From positions 2,994,001 to 3,058,000 of the forward strand of contig CM040103.1 of NCBI GenBank assembly GCA_022496805.1: 64,000 nt of DNA, given 5' to 3'. The notes under the pieces were generated by a model, which was not told the DNA's origin, did no database searches, and saw only the letters and a list, made by a program, of their open reading frames with translations. The stretch comes from Pohlia nutans. Lineage: Eukaryota; Streptophyta; Bryopsida; Bryales; Mniaceae. Position numbers and translations under genes: made by a program. Below, in pieces: positions 20,573 through 62,999 of this stretch (the first letter of the stretch is position 1; the number at the start of each line of letters is the position of its first letter).

Positions 20573-21134
20573 CAAAGGATGCACCCAAGGCAACCGAGTT
20601 GCTGAATCTGTGCAAGGAGTTGATACGAAAATTGGCTGTGCACCATTTGAGTTCAAAAAGCTCAGGAGATTACGTGATGAACAGGCACCAATGCAGTTAT
20701 CTTGTTAGTTAGCTGACACAGGACACACAGGTAACGTTAAGGTAGTGTGCTTAATAACCGTTCAAATTTCAGATTTGGCTAGCTTATTGGAGGGCGGCTC
20801 AGGGAATCAATTTTGGTACATGTGCAAAGTATGCTAGAATCTAAAGCAATTGGAATCATTAATTTTAGATACATCTTGAATTAGTTATGAATTTTGGAAG
20901 TAGAATCCGTAGGGATACCAAAAACCGTTCAGTCTAAAATGAGCACGTTGAGTACATTCAAAATTCGAGGTGGGGGCTATAATGTACCTCCTGCTGAAAT
21001 CAAGCTACTGCACGGTTTTTGGTGCCTGACGAAAATTGGTACCCGTACCTTAGAGAACATTCAACGCTCCCCACTTCTAGATGAGAAAACAACGACAGTG
21101 CTTCAGGAGCTTCCTGGGGTGCTGCAGGACCTTC
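20573..21134 (+). pseudogene. Fragment of a second MLKL-like kinase gene
   Basis: 20573-20710 encodes a close copy of residues about 16-60 of the kinase at 5285 (KDAPKATELLNLCKEL ... MNRHQCSYLVS) and then meets a TAG. The match resumes at about 21050 (ENIQRSPLLDEKTTTVLQEL) and stops at 21134, where a CACTA-like element begins. Between the two blocks is an insert of about 315 bp with TAAGGTA-like ends in opposite orientation, probably a MITE. No kinase domain follows. It is a non-functional duplicate. Confidence 0.8.
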
Positions 21135-21325
21135 CACTAGAAGGAAATGTGTCGTTTTACACTTACTATAAATGAAAAAGAAATGAAACGGCGCCAGGCA
21201 CATGAGTTGTGTTAGTGCGGATGCGTAGTTTTGGTCACAAGAAGACAGAAATGTAAGTATAATATTCCGGTAGACAGAAATGTAAGTGTAATATTCCGAA
21301 GACAGAAATGTAAGTATAATGTCTC
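21135..21325. mobile_element. CACTA-like MITE fragment with 28-bp tandem repeats
   Basis: Begins CACTAGAAGGAAATGTGTCG and follows the family consensus (GTTTTGGTCACAAGAAGACA). From about 21243 the unit AGACAGAAATGTAAGTATAA is repeated three times. The usual GTG terminus is missing. Confidence 0.6.
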
Positions 21326-21523
21326 ATATCTGTATTTCTTATTCAGTTGGGAATGGGGTAACCACCTTAGTGTTCGTGTGGCATTGGCTAGAGAAGGTGG
21401 GATGAATTCACGTTTTCATCCATCCAACCAGGGTTTCATTCGTGACCATCCACGGATATGGTCGTCTTCTTCACTGGGCTGTTCGCTCTCAACCGACTCT
21501 CAGGGCCCAGAGGTTTTGCAACC

Positions 21524-22048
21524 ATGGCGACGCTGCGGGCCTTACCTTCGATTTCAACGTTACTCAATCCCTCGCCCGTCCCACTCGCCCGCTCGCCCCA
21601 TTCCAGGCTCAGATTACCTCTCATCCCCCGTTCGAATCATGCGAAACTGTCGTCCCAAGCCTCAGCTCCATCGCCAAACCCCACCAAGCTTTTTCCAAGC
21701 CATTCCAAGCCCGTTTCGAGTTTCGTTGCGGACCACGCGAGAGAATTGGCTATCGGGAGCCTGGTGTTCGCGCTCGTTTGTCTTCCGGACGAGCACGCGC
21801 TGGCGCTGGGTCCCGGGGGTCCGTTGATGGAGGAGTTTTGGGATAACGTGCGCCGCTACGGATTCTACTTCTTCACCGTGGTGTCCGGCGGGTTGTACAG
21901 CTTGACGAAGCCGCTGCTGGACTTGATGAAGGATCCGTCGACGCAAATCTTGGTGGCCGTCGTTGTCACTGGGTCTCTTTATCTCATGTATTTGACTGTT
22001 AGTACTATGCTTGGTCTCAATGACTTCGTGTATCAATATGCTCAATAA
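21524..22048 (+). CDS. Plastid-targeted Ycf33-like membrane protein, 174 aa
   Basis: Starts at ATG 21524 in good context (ACCATGG), giving MATLRALPSISTLL, a Ser/Pro/Arg-rich transit peptide of about 70 residues. The mature part has a hydrophobic segment (LAIGSLVFALVCL), the block MEEFWDNVRRYGFYFFTVVS and a last membrane helix (ILVAVVVTGSLYLMYLTVST), ending LNDFVYQYAQ. The FWDN-x2-RY-x-FF...P...ML.L pattern is that of Ycf33, a small protein encoded in algal plastid genomes and of unknown function. The in-frame ATG at 21458 gives a less plausible N-terminus. Single exon and intact. Two degraded partial copies of its 3' end follow. Confidence 0.75.
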   Translation: MATLRALPSISTLLNPSPVPLARSPHSRLRLPLIPRSNHAKLSSQASAPSPNPTKLFPSHSKPVSSFVADHARELAIGSLVFALVCLPDEHALALGPGGPLMEEFWDNVRRYGFYFFTVVSGGLYSLTKPLLDLMKDPSTQILVAVVVTGSLYLMYLTVSTMLGLNDFVYQYAQ

Positions 22049-22082
22049 ACAGGGTGCGGTTGAAATCACGGCGTTCAAAATT

Positions 22083-22632
22083 GGTATGCTACTCCATTTT
22101 CCCTGTTCGTTTCTCTCTGTTCTCAATTTTGCGAGCAATGGTGATGGTTATGTTCTCAATTTTGCGAGCAATGGTGATGGTGATGGTGATGCTCTCAATT
22201 TTCGTAGCGGTAATTGGCACTTTCTATCTCATGTACTCCCTCCGTCCCAAAGTTATTGTCATACAAATTTGTTTGGTATTTCTTTGAGCCAATTTCATTG
22301 ATCATATTGTAAGAAACATGATTAAAAAAGGTTCCAAATTATGTCACTAGAATGATTGAACAACATTGCATGTGTTCAGTGCAACCTAAATAAAATTACC
22401 CACAAGGAAGTATTTTTTTGACCTACTTAAAAAAGCACTTTCAAACATGACAATAACTTTGGGACGGAGGGAGTACTTAACTGTTAGTAGTCGATTAGTA
22501 TGCTCAATAAATAGGATGCGATTCAAAGTACAGTGCGTTGAAATTGTTATGCCACTCTGTTTCCTGTTATTTCTTTCTTGGTCGTTCAAGTTTTCTTCAA
22601 TTTTTTGAGTGATAGTGATGGATAAACCCTAG
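22083..22632 (+). pseudogene. Decayed tandem copy 1 of the Ycf33-like gene 3' end
   Basis: The reading MLSIFVAVIGTFYLMY at about 22187-22235 corresponds to the last membrane helix of the intact gene. It is then split by a Stowaway-like MITE and resumes with ACTGTTAGTAGTCG and ATGCTCAATAAATAGGATGCG, matching the end of the intact CDS and its 3'UTR. Confidence 0.65.
22236..22473. mobile_element. Stowaway-like MITE (238 bp)
   Basis: Perfect inverted repeat of at least 27 bp starting CTCCCTCCGTCCCAAAGTTA, with TA at 22234-22235 and 22474-22475. The ends are identical, suggesting a young insertion. Confidence 0.9.
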
Positions 22633-22647
22633 CTGTTAAAAATTGAT

Positions 22648-23178
22648 ATGCTACTCCATTTTCCCCGTTCGTTCTTTCTTTCTTGGTTGCACGCATTTCT
22701 CTCTGTTCTCAATTTTGCGAGTAGTGCTGATGGTGATGCTCTCAATTTTTGTAGTGATAATTGGCATGTTCTATCTCATCTACTTCGTAAAGGATCGAGA
22801 AGCCCAAATTGGGCCTCATGTTTTTTTTAAGCAGTTTTGAGTAGGTTCTACGTGGACTTTCTGTTTTTCAAATTATTTGTTGTTTGACTGACACATGCAA
22901 TGTTCTTCAGTGATGTAAAATTTGGTCGTATCTGAATTATATTTTTCACAATATGATTAATTGAATTTGTTATTTTAAAACCATGAATCATTCCTCCTTT
23001 AGGGGTTAACTGTTAGTAGTCGATTGGTATGCTCAATAAACAGGATGCGATTGGAAGTACGGTGTGTTGAAATTGTTATGCTGCTCTGTTTCCTGTTATT
23101 TCTTTCTTGATCGTTCAAGTTTTCTTCTGCTCTTAGTTTTTTGAGTGATGGTGATGGATAAACCCTAGCTGTTATTGT
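22648..23178 (+). pseudogene. Decayed tandem copy 2 of the Ycf33-like gene 3' end
   Basis: The reading MLSIFVVIIGMFYLIY at about 22737-22783 matches the last membrane helix. It is split by a piggyBac-like MITE and resumes with ACTGTTAGTAGTCGATTGG and ATGCTCAATAAACAGGATGCG. Copies 1 and 2 are closer to each other than to the intact gene. Confidence 0.65.
22788..23005. mobile_element. piggyBac-like MITE, family E
   Basis: The right end CTTTAGGGG is followed by TTAA (23006-23009). The left end is decayed (TTCG-TAAAGG for TTAACCCCTAAAGG). The interior is the reverse complement of the element at 7649-7878. Confidence 0.7.
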
Positions 23179-26001
23179 TTTCAATCCATTCAGTCCATTC
23201 AGTCATAACATTTTTTGAAAGGCCTCATGCACCTGAATCCATCATTCTGACTTTTAGCTAAAGCTCGTATGCTTGTTTAGCTATCTTGTCATTAATAATG
23301 TAGCAAAGAGTCAGTATGAGCTGAATGGGAGTTTATGAAGTAGACGAAAGGGACAAAATTATTTCAAAGAAAAATGGTCAGCCAGAGCTGCGCTGCAATA
23401 AAAAGAAAAAAAGTGGCACAATTTGCGGCCTGTGCCCCGTTTATGCGCCACTTTTTTTCTTCATTTACCTACAATAATTCATTAACGCTTTCAACTAAAA
23501 AAAACTCTGTACCTGGTCAACATTACACCAAGAGCGACCTTTAATAACGTCTGCATTTCCGCTTTTTGGATAAAGCCAATAGATCCGCTAGAAAGAAAAT
23601 GGAAAAGCAAACTAGTTTGGACTGAACTAACTAAAATTTGGCGAAGTGACCGGAATTTGATCAAAGGGTTTATTTTGAATTCGGTCAAAGGAGGTTATGC
23701 GGGAGTTGAGGAATACTTCATAGAATTCAAGTTTAGAAAGTCAGCCAATCTTGGGTTAGTATGTGATGTTGATTCTGCTTTGCATGTTTACAATGATAGA
23801 ATTCAAGTTTAGAAAGTCAGCCAATCTGGGGTTAGTATGTGATATTGATTCTGCTTTGCATGTTTACAAGGGAAAAATGTTATGGTTTTTAATGATGCGA
23901 GTCAATTCATCAATGTCCATGTTTATTTTTGTGGCCACATGATCAGTGGCACAAAAGGCTTTGTGAATCCCCTCCATTCTCTGCTGCTGTAGCCTTCAAC
24001 AACCACATATGACGTTGACATACTATACGTAATTGTAAAGTCACAATATAGCCATGTTGTCTTTTCATGATAAAGGGGTTTTTGTTCAAAAATGGGGTCC
24101 TAGTCTCTGCCCAAAAACAAATAAAGTATGAAAAAATAAAATAAAAACAAGGCCCAAAGAGTTTCATCTGACTTTGAGTTTGATTTGTCAATAATGGTTG
24201 TTCTTCACCACAGAATCAACAACAAATCCAAAGCTTTGACATTGTATATTGTGCCACGTATGCCACCATGTAGAAGGTCAAGAAGTTTGGATTGATTCCT
24301 AATATAAAGCTTTCAGGTCCAATTTGCTAATCTCTAATTATAATTTTAAAGCTTTGAATTGAGACAACAATGGGTTCCAAATGTAAAGTGGGTCTTAGGT
24401 CCAACTTCTACAGGTGAAGTCTCCCACTAAAAGAGAAGTTTTTAAGGGACTTCTCAAACCCATGGAAGTTGGACCTTAGTAAGAGAACAGATGACGTGAT
24501 ATTAGAGAGCGGTGATATTAAAGAAAATGGTACTTCACCTGATTGGTGAGTCACTGGAAGGGCCGGTGTCGGTGCAACCGTGACTGAGCTCCAACTAGGG
24601 TTAACAACTGAAACCGATGACCCACAAGGGTGAAAAGATTTTTAGGGTTGCTGTTAGGGGACACATTAATCAATCAATTGGCACATTATTAGTGAGAGTT
24701 CAGTTGGTGTTGCGTAACTGCTGCTGCTCCAGATGCTTCTTCTTCCACATTGTTCCTCTCTTTTCTTCCAGATTGTTCCTTCTGGACCCTTCATGTCTGA
24801 GACTTCATGCTCAACTCTCAATCAAAAATATTGTTGGAAAGTTCTTAAAATGCACTTCTAATACACCTTCTAATTCATAGCATTGAAATTGCAGCAAGCA
24901 ATCATATAGGACATTGCACAGTCACAGCAATGCGTGTTCTCAAATTTCCAGGCAACCAATTCATTCGGTCCCTCGTCTTTCTGGTTGTTTCTATTTTACT
25001 TTTTGCTTTTCTGTAGAGACAAGATGGGTTGATTTATGTATGAAACATCCTTTCATGTATCATTCTAATTGGAGATTTTGACACCCCTTTTAGATGGGTC
25101 ACTTTCCAATATAGTACATTCTTTTGCAGATGCATAATAAATCTATGCTCTCGTCATTCAATTGTATTAAGGCTTTGAGGATAATTGGATGGGTTGGTCA
25201 TTCAAGACAAAGCTCTGGCGTTGATTTTGTGACCTAAAAAGTTACCAGTTTTGAATAAAGAAGTATTGCATTTTACCGAAATCGAGAGTCGGTGATTTGT
25301 GTATGATCTTGAATGAATGGAATGATATGCTCGTATGATAATGAGGCATATGAATGTGCCTGCTCCTTTTGTAGTCTGGAAAGTGTCGGTGAATTTCATG
25401 CTTGAATGATACCGAGGATTTGAATTTACATACGAATGTGCACCGTCGTCCTGATGCCGAGATTTTCAAATGAAGAAATCCTTGAGTGTATGACCCCCGA
25501 GTCTGTGAAGGGTGGAGTTGAAGGAGCTTGTGAATGCTGCGGGAGATTCGGGCAAGAGCAGATGTAATTTTGGCAGCTTTGTATCCTTTGCATAATCTGT
25601 TATTTGTTGGCTCTGACCATAGGGAAGAGGCATTGCAGGAACACTCATTTTTTTGGGCTAAATATCACTGTAGCAAATATATTCCGCCCATGATTCCACT
25701 GGAAATGCATTCTCGTCCTTCACCTATTCTATTCCGGTCAGAGCTCCTCATAGCGTAGCTGCTTGTTCATGAGATTTTTCGTTTTGCTCTATACTCAAGC
25801 CTCTTCAATGTTTTCCTCACTTTTTTCTCATGAATGTGTAGTCAATGATAGTGTGGCAAGTGTGCAGGATATTCTAGAATGTCATGTGGTTTGAGTTTGA
25901 CCTCCAGGTTTGTTATAAAGCTGATAGATTCTTGTAGGAATTTCTGAGTTTTGGAATGACATGGCTGATGTTATGTTCTGGTAGTCAGTAATATTGCTTA
26001 A
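23179..26001. other. No gene recognised; tandem duplication at 23720-23871
   Basis: A 76-bp unit beginning ATAGAATTCAAGTTTAGAAA is repeated twice (23720-23795 and 23796-23871). Near 24393-24484, GGTCCAACTTC and GAAGTTGGACC form an inverted pair, possibly a small MITE. Short readings elsewhere are not supported. Confidence 0.4.
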
Positions 26002-26176
26002 CCATGAAAGGCTCAAATTGGGTCTCATGTGTTTTTTTTTAGCAACTTTGAGGAGGTTGTATGAAGACTTTCTTTCTGTTTCTTTTTGACCAACACATGC
26101 AATATTTGCCACTGATTTTGATGTTATGAAATTTTAGCCCCATCTTAGTTCTGTATGATCAATTGAATTGGCTAGG
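26002..26176. mobile_element. piggyBac-like MITE, family E, decayed
   Basis: Flanked by TTAA at 25998-26001 and 26177-26180. The interior matches family E (GGCTCAAATTGGGTCTCATG, CAACACATGCAAT). It ends 37 bp before the start codon of the giant gene and so lies in its promoter or 5'UTR. Confidence 0.65.
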
Positions 26177-26213
26177 TTAACCATAGCTACTAGTGATTAT
26201 TGTGATTAGCAAC

Positions 26214-56999
<30,786 letters not shown>

Positions 57000-57393
57000 C
57001 AATTTTTTGACTTTCATTTTTTTGAATTGATTTTTACAATTCTCCTAGAGATTGAATTTGTTATTTGGAATTGAAATGTCATTTATACAAGTGATGTAGA
57101 ATTTGTCTTGGTTTGAAAGGTTTTGAAATAACCATACATTCCAAAAACAAATGTACAAATGTAAAAATATGAGTGTAAATTTGATTAAAATAAAATAAAA
57201 GTTGTTGATAATCATTTTAGAATTGTAATGTTTTTTGTGTTCAGATGGATGCTTTGTGGTAAAATTGATTTTGAGTAAACTTTTATACTGACCATTTTGA
57301 TTTTAATTTTAGGTGATTAAGTGATTATTATTGTTATTTAGAAAATCAACTAAAAAAACACACCTATTAAATTAATTTTTTAAAATAGCTTTA

Positions 57394-57395
<2 letters not shown>

Positions 57396-57478
<83 letters not shown>
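57396..57478. repeat. (AT)n microsatellite, 83 bp
   Basis: Uninterrupted AT dinucleotide run about 400 bp after the stop codon of the giant gene. Confidence 0.97.
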
Positions 57479-57483
<5 letters not shown>

Positions 57484-58880
57484 CATGTATTAAATATATT
57501 GCTCATAAAGTTATGTGAAATTTTTTAATCAAAATTTTAAAGTTTAAAAAAAATTCATTTGATTCCTTTTACAAAAAAATTGTTTAAAAATAACACAAAA
57601 TTGTAAATGGAAAAAAATATAGTTGAATTAGGAAATTTCATTTAATCATGTTTTTCCTCATGAAAATGAGTTATCAATATATTTTATTTGTCTTTAATAC
57701 TAAAAATAAAAATAAAAATACTAAATTTTATGTTCAATATAATTTATCATTAAAATTTTGTTAAAACAAGCTTTGCAACAACACAAAATTAAAGAGCATA
57801 TATATATATTCCCTATATGAGTGTATGTAAAAGCAAATTACAGCAACCAACAAAATTGTATATTGTTCTATGACATTTCCATTCAAGCAATAATACTGTG
57901 TATAATATGAGTAGGAAAATTCATATTTATCAAATAAAATTTGTATACAAAATATTTTGTAATGCTTTTAAAAATGAAGTGAATTTGAATTGCAATTTGA
58001 ATTTTTAAATAAAACGTAAAGTGAACCATAAAACAATCAATCTTTTTCAAATAACACGCATTTAAGTAAAAACGGAAAACATGTTAAATTGGAACTGGAA
58101 AAGTAATGGGGAGTGATCCCCAACTCAACAGATATAGGTCCTTGATTTTTCTACAATGCTCTCATTTGTGGAATAGCATCACTGTAGAAAATGAGGGAAC
58201 TATCTTTGTTGAGATGCAAGTTGAGATGAAGAGCACTCCTCATCACTTTTCTAATCCCGATTTAACAAATTGTTTATTTTTACTTAAATGCTTGTTTAAT
58301 GGGATTTCCTACTAGTAGTTGCTAACATCATCAAATATACTGTGGCTTTTAAAACTTTTGCATGCCACACAAAAATTCAAATTTTCAAATAAATATAAAC
58401 TTATATTGGAATGACATATATCATAACATTCTTGAACACAAAAACACTATGTTCCTCCTTCTACAATGCTTTCATAGAGGAATAATTACTCTAATAGTAT
58501 TGGAAAAGATGGACTCCTACTTTTGTTGGTAGGACCCTTGGCTTTCAAGCATATGCCATATTGATTTTTTCAATGTATGTTGAAAATAAAAATACTTGGA
58601 AATATATATGTACTTAAAAATACTACCGTATGTATGATTTCTTCACATTTTTTGCGTAAATGAAGAAAAGAGTAGTGGTTAAAGTTTTAATAAAAGTAGC
58701 CTTAGTCATTATAAAGAAAGAAGGAACTTGCAAGTTTTCATAGGCTTCTACAACTTGGTAGATTTTAGAAAAAGACTTTGCCCATTAGAATTTCCATATC
58801 ACATTTATCTTAAAACACAATTGATAAACCTAAATAGTAATTGTAGCTTTTCATTAGTAATTCAATCAGTAGAACTTTGT
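57479..58880. other. No gene recognised
   Basis: AT-rich sequence without supported ORFs. The short + strand reading at 58106-58315 has no recognisable features. Confidence 0.4.
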
Positions 58881-58882
58881 TT

Positions 58883-60287
58883 CATCAGGAATTTCGGACC
58901 CCACTGATTTTGCACTGATTCAGTGCGATTTCCGATATTTCAAGGGTTCGTACGATTTTCGCACTGATTCCGCATTGTTGCGTCATTCATCGCAACTACA
59001 CTGATATGACACGATGTTCGCACAAGCGGATATAGTACTGATTCGACACGATTGATACATCCATTGAAAACGTATGAATTCAGCACTGTTTATAGTCGTC
59101 AAATGTCGTGTTTTAATCGTCTTTAAAACTACACTGATTCAGTGCGTTTTTCGTGCGACATCATCTTTTCCATATCTAGATTTTATTTTCTTTTTATATC
59201 TAAAATTGATCAAAATAATATTATTAAAAAATATAAAATAAAATAAAATAATAGAAAATATAAAATAATTACTTTCCTCGCTACCCACTTCAATTACACA
59301 GAAATTGCCCGCACATGCGGTGGGGCCCACCATAGTTGGGCTTCCCAAGCTCTATCACCCACGGTGGGATTTGAACTCTCAACCTTCCGGTTGCCAATCA
59401 AATTCCCAACCACCAAACCACCTCAAACTCTTCATGCGTACAATGGAACTCTTTTGGTAATTATCGAACTTCTTTTTTCAGCGGACTTTGAATGTTTTTA
59501 ACTATGTGAAAAAAACTTTTTTTCCAATTTTTTTTTTTGCACTAGATTATGCAGGACGTTTTCTATATCTAGGATTTTTTTCATAATATTTTGAATTTAT
59601 TTATTTTTTGCCAAAATCGTGGTGGTTGTGAGCTATTTTTTTTTGCTCCTATGATGAAAAGTACAATGATAACCAATAATTCCAAATTTGAATTCTAAAA
59701 ATATAAAATGTTATTTCTTTGAAATTTTAATGTGTATTGCTTCTAAACTCTATAAATGTAGATCTAAAAATGTTTTGGGAAATTAAACCGGAAGTATAAT
59801 TTAAAGAAGATTCTTAGAATATTCCAAAATATTCCAAAATATTCCAAAATAATATAAAATATTTTGAAATATTCCAAAAGATTCCAAAAGATTCCAAAAA
59901 ATATATTAAAATATTGTACACGGATGTCGTACGACAATGATTTGCATTATAATAGATACTGAAATCGCACGAATATAACAAAAGGCATTAATATGATACG
60001 TATACGATACTGAATTCGCATTAACTAAAACTGCACGTTATCCGTGTCTTATCAGCCATGTGATGTAGATACACGATTAACGCACGGATTCCGTCAAGCA
60101 CGACTTCCGTGCGGAAACAATACTTTTTTGATAATCACGGAAAAGACACTGCGTCGACATCTTAGTAATGCATATCACTTCCGTACTGTAACGACACTTC
60201 TAAATGCACGTATGACGTGCGGAATCAGTGTTTTACGATAAACGCACTGAATCAGTGCAGAATCAGTGGGGTCGGAAATTCCTGATG
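58883..60287. mobile_element. 1.4-kb CATCA-type inverted-repeat element
   Basis: Left end CATCAGGAATTTCGGACCCC and the near-perfect inverse on the right; about 45 bp match with two mismatches. TT flanks both sides (58881-58882 and 60288-60289). The pre-insertion site is recognisable because the flanking CTTTGTTTCAAATGATTATA recurs intact just downstream. The termini resemble the 250-bp elements at 18298 and 19580. The interior repeats CACTGATTCAGTG words and holds a SINE. No transposase ORF. Confidence 0.8.
59220..59440 (-). mobile_element. tRNA-related SINE on the minus strand
   Basis: Reading leftward from about 59438: TGGTTTGGTGG resembles a pol III A-box, and GAGTTCAAATCCCACCG carries the B-box (GTTCAAATC). 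The copy ends in an AT-rich tail (TAAAATAAAATAAAATA region at about 59225-59260). It lies inside the 1.4-kb CATCA-type element. Target duplications were not resolved. Confidence 0.6.
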
Positions 60288-60290
60288 TTC

Positions 60291-60365
60291 AAATGATTAT
60301 AGTTCATTAGTAGAACTTTGTTTCAAATGATTATAGTTCATTAGTAGAACTTTGTTTCAAATGAT
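60291..60365. repeat. 34-bp tandem duplication
   Basis: Two copies of AAATGATTATAGTTCATTAG followed by TAGAACTTTGTTTC. The unit also matches the interrupted target on the left of the CATCA-type element. Confidence 0.85.
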
Positions 60366-61261
60366 CAATAGATTATTTCCATCTCACTTCTTTCCTCTCC
60401 TGTATGAAAAATGTAACATATGCAATTACATGCATCATGGCACACTTGATGTACATTAAATACTTTGGCACATAAGAATATTAGATGATTTTTGGTGGTC
60501 AAATTTTATTGAGTGCTATTGAATCATAAGCATCCACTTGATGTACTTTTGGTTAATTTAAGATCACTCATTTATCAAACTTTCATTCATAAATAACTAA
60601 ATTTAGCACAAAACACTTCAATATCTTTAAAATTACTACAAGTTTTTTATAGAAACCAATGGGAGGTGAAGAATTTTTTGTCACAACCAAGAGCGGTTGA
60701 AGCATTTTGTGTATTAAAAATGCTCAATTAAGAAAAACTTAGTGTAAATAGTAGCTTACTTTATGATTTCAGCTTTGAAAATTTGTAAGATATAATTAAA
60801 GTGTCAAACTAAGGTATACTATCTTCTCAATTTCTATTCTCAATCATCATGTGTGCAAGCAATCTAGAAACATAACATATAAGATTATGCACTGAAGCAT
60901 TTGTATAATTTGAATTCAAGCGCGAGGGGTGAGTTTGACGTTCCAATCTACATTCCCCATATTCAATTCAAAGTTTTGGTGCATTTCACTATCATACATT
61001 ATAACGATGGAGTGCATCGTTATGGGTGACAAGATGAACTAATGCGATTTTACAAGGGGTGTTTTTTGCAATGAAAAGGAATCCAAGTACTTAAAGCCAT
61101 TAGCGATCACAAATCCTAATACAAAATCAATTTACCTGTTTTGTCAGTAGAGACGAGAATACACAATCTCGCACCAAAACGTCCAATTCCGGTTTGTCAT
61201 GATGCGTAGATGCGGCTCAACCTCATATGGGAAGGACTAAGTGCAAATGTTTCCACTAACA
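60366..61261. other. No gene recognised
   Basis: No supported ORF, RNA gene or repeat structure was seen here. Confidence 0.4.
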
Positions 61262-61264
61262 AAT

Positions 61265-61457
61265 CACTAGTAGAAAATTTGTAGTTTTTTTACTTATTAT
61301 AAATGAAAAAAAATGAAACCGTGCGACACAGATGGGCTATGTCAGTTCTGGTCGGTGGTTTTGGTCACAAAAAGACAAAATTATGATAATAATCTTCAGC
61401 CACTGGTTATTGTTCCCTCAAAATGGGGAATGAAAAATGACAAGTCTTCTACTAGTG
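61265..61457. mobile_element. CACTA-like MITE (193 bp, AAT target duplication)
   Basis: Starts CACTAGTAGAAAATTTGTAG and ends CTTCTACTAGTG, with AAT on both sides (61262-61264 and 61458-61460). The interior matches the family (GGTTTTGGTCACAAAAAGAC). Confidence 0.9.
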
Positions 61458-61557
61458 AATGCTTTCATATTTGTGAACTTATATAATCTATTGATAATCA
61501 CACCCATTTGCCTATGAACCTATGTATGCCTTTCCATGTGTGACAAACCACAATTAA

Positions 61558-61898
61558 CCCTTAAACGTTTGAAGGGCGAACAACCCGGAAGGCATATAAA
61601 TTTTTGGAAAAATAAACAAATAAATAAAAATTTCTTTACTAGACAGCCACGTGATGCGACTCTTTTTTAAAAACGACTTGAGCGGCCCAACCTAAACTCT
61701 CAACTCTTGTTCAAATCGATTACTTTGATTGTTTGTGAATGATTTTATAATCTCCCAAATGAGGCGCACGTCGAGAATCTAACTCGCTTCTTTAGTAACT
61801 TTCCAACTCACCAATCCTCACTTGTTTTGGTCGAGAAAACTACGTTTTTCCCTAGATTATTCTTTCATAAAAAACCCACGGGGCTTGCTTTGACGTGT
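61558..61898. mobile_element. piggyBac-like MITE, right end interrupted
   Basis: TTAA at 61554-61557 precedes CCCTTAAACGTTTGAAGG. The right part (CCCACGGGGCTTGCTTTGACG) matches the right part of the element at 2367-2603, whose TGTCGTTTAAGGG end is missing here where the next element begins. Confidence 0.6.
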
Positions 61899-61900
61899 AA

Positions 61901-62222
61901 CCTCTAAACGTCCCAGCGTCCAGAAACTAAATGACGAATAGATTAAAAGCCTTGCAACTTTCTTATACAAACTCGGATGACTTTCATCCGAGCCATCTTT
62001 GTAAGCCTATTAAATTCTCTACCAATTACAATAAATCTTTTGTGATGGGGAGATGTTGATGATATTGGAAAGGCCTTCAATTACAAGTATGTCAAATTTG
62101 TTGGGTAGATTTTATGCTTGCAATGGTCCTCTCACGTACACCTCATGTACATTTGAGTCATGCTAATATCTATTTTTGAAGCTAGAATCTACTTCTATTT
62201 AAAGGATTTGTACGTTTAGGGG
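61901..62222. mobile_element. piggyBac-like MITE
   Basis: Left end CCTCTAAACGTCCC, preceded by GTAA; right end GTACGTTTAGGGG followed by TTAA (62223-62226). It sits inside or against the preceding element. Confidence 0.65.
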
Positions 62223-62226
62223 TTAA

Positions 62227-62951
62227 TCCCCAACTGACGGCAAGACCAAAAAATGGCTTATGAATGAAGTCGACTATTCAAATCCAACTGTTGCGTGGAT
62301 GATTTCCATCCAATTCTTTATGTGAAGGGCTTTGCTTGGTGATGCCACCCCTTCAAGTTAAATTCAAATCATTCAAGTTATTTTTAGATTTTACACGAGT
62401 CCCAACTACAAAAAGAGTCATAAAAACGGTTCACCGTGTAGTGTATTTTGAATTTTTTTTCTTGTTCTACTTAAACTAAAATTAAACCATGAAAATGAGT
62501 TCCGTTGCATTTGAGCTTAACTAAAAAAATGAAGCTTGCCAAGTTTGGTTACTATTCCACTTTGAATTTTTGGAAAAATTTGAAAATTGAGTTTTTTTAT
62601 TGTAGTTACAAGTTTGGTAGGTATCACCAAGGTGTAGCAAAATTTCTAAATTTAGATACATGGATGATTTTCATCAGCTAAGCTTTTCTTCATTGTAATT
62701 TACACCTTAGGTAAAAAAATCGGAATTTTCTAGTACATTTGTGATTGATATAGATTTTCTTTACAATCACTTCATAAAACCATAGTAATTTCAAATTTGC
62801 ACCAGAATTTATGAAAAATTCATGATTTGTAGTAGACATGTGACTTCATCTACTAAAAATACAAATTTGAATTCTTATATTAATTTTAGTAGCAAAATTG
62901 AATGTGACAGATAAAACATGATTCCATGGTCATAGGCCCAACCTTTAGGGG
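62227..62951. mobile_element. Probable piggyBac-like MITE, left end decayed
   Basis: The right end CCCAACCTTTAGGGG is followed by TTAA (62952-62955). The left end would share the TTAA at 62223-62226 (TCCCCAACTGACGG). The left terminus is a weak match, so the extent is uncertain. Confidence 0.45.
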
Positions 62952-62999
62952 TTAAGGGTTGAGCATACAACAACGGTGCGTCAAAACAGGGCCGAGTAT

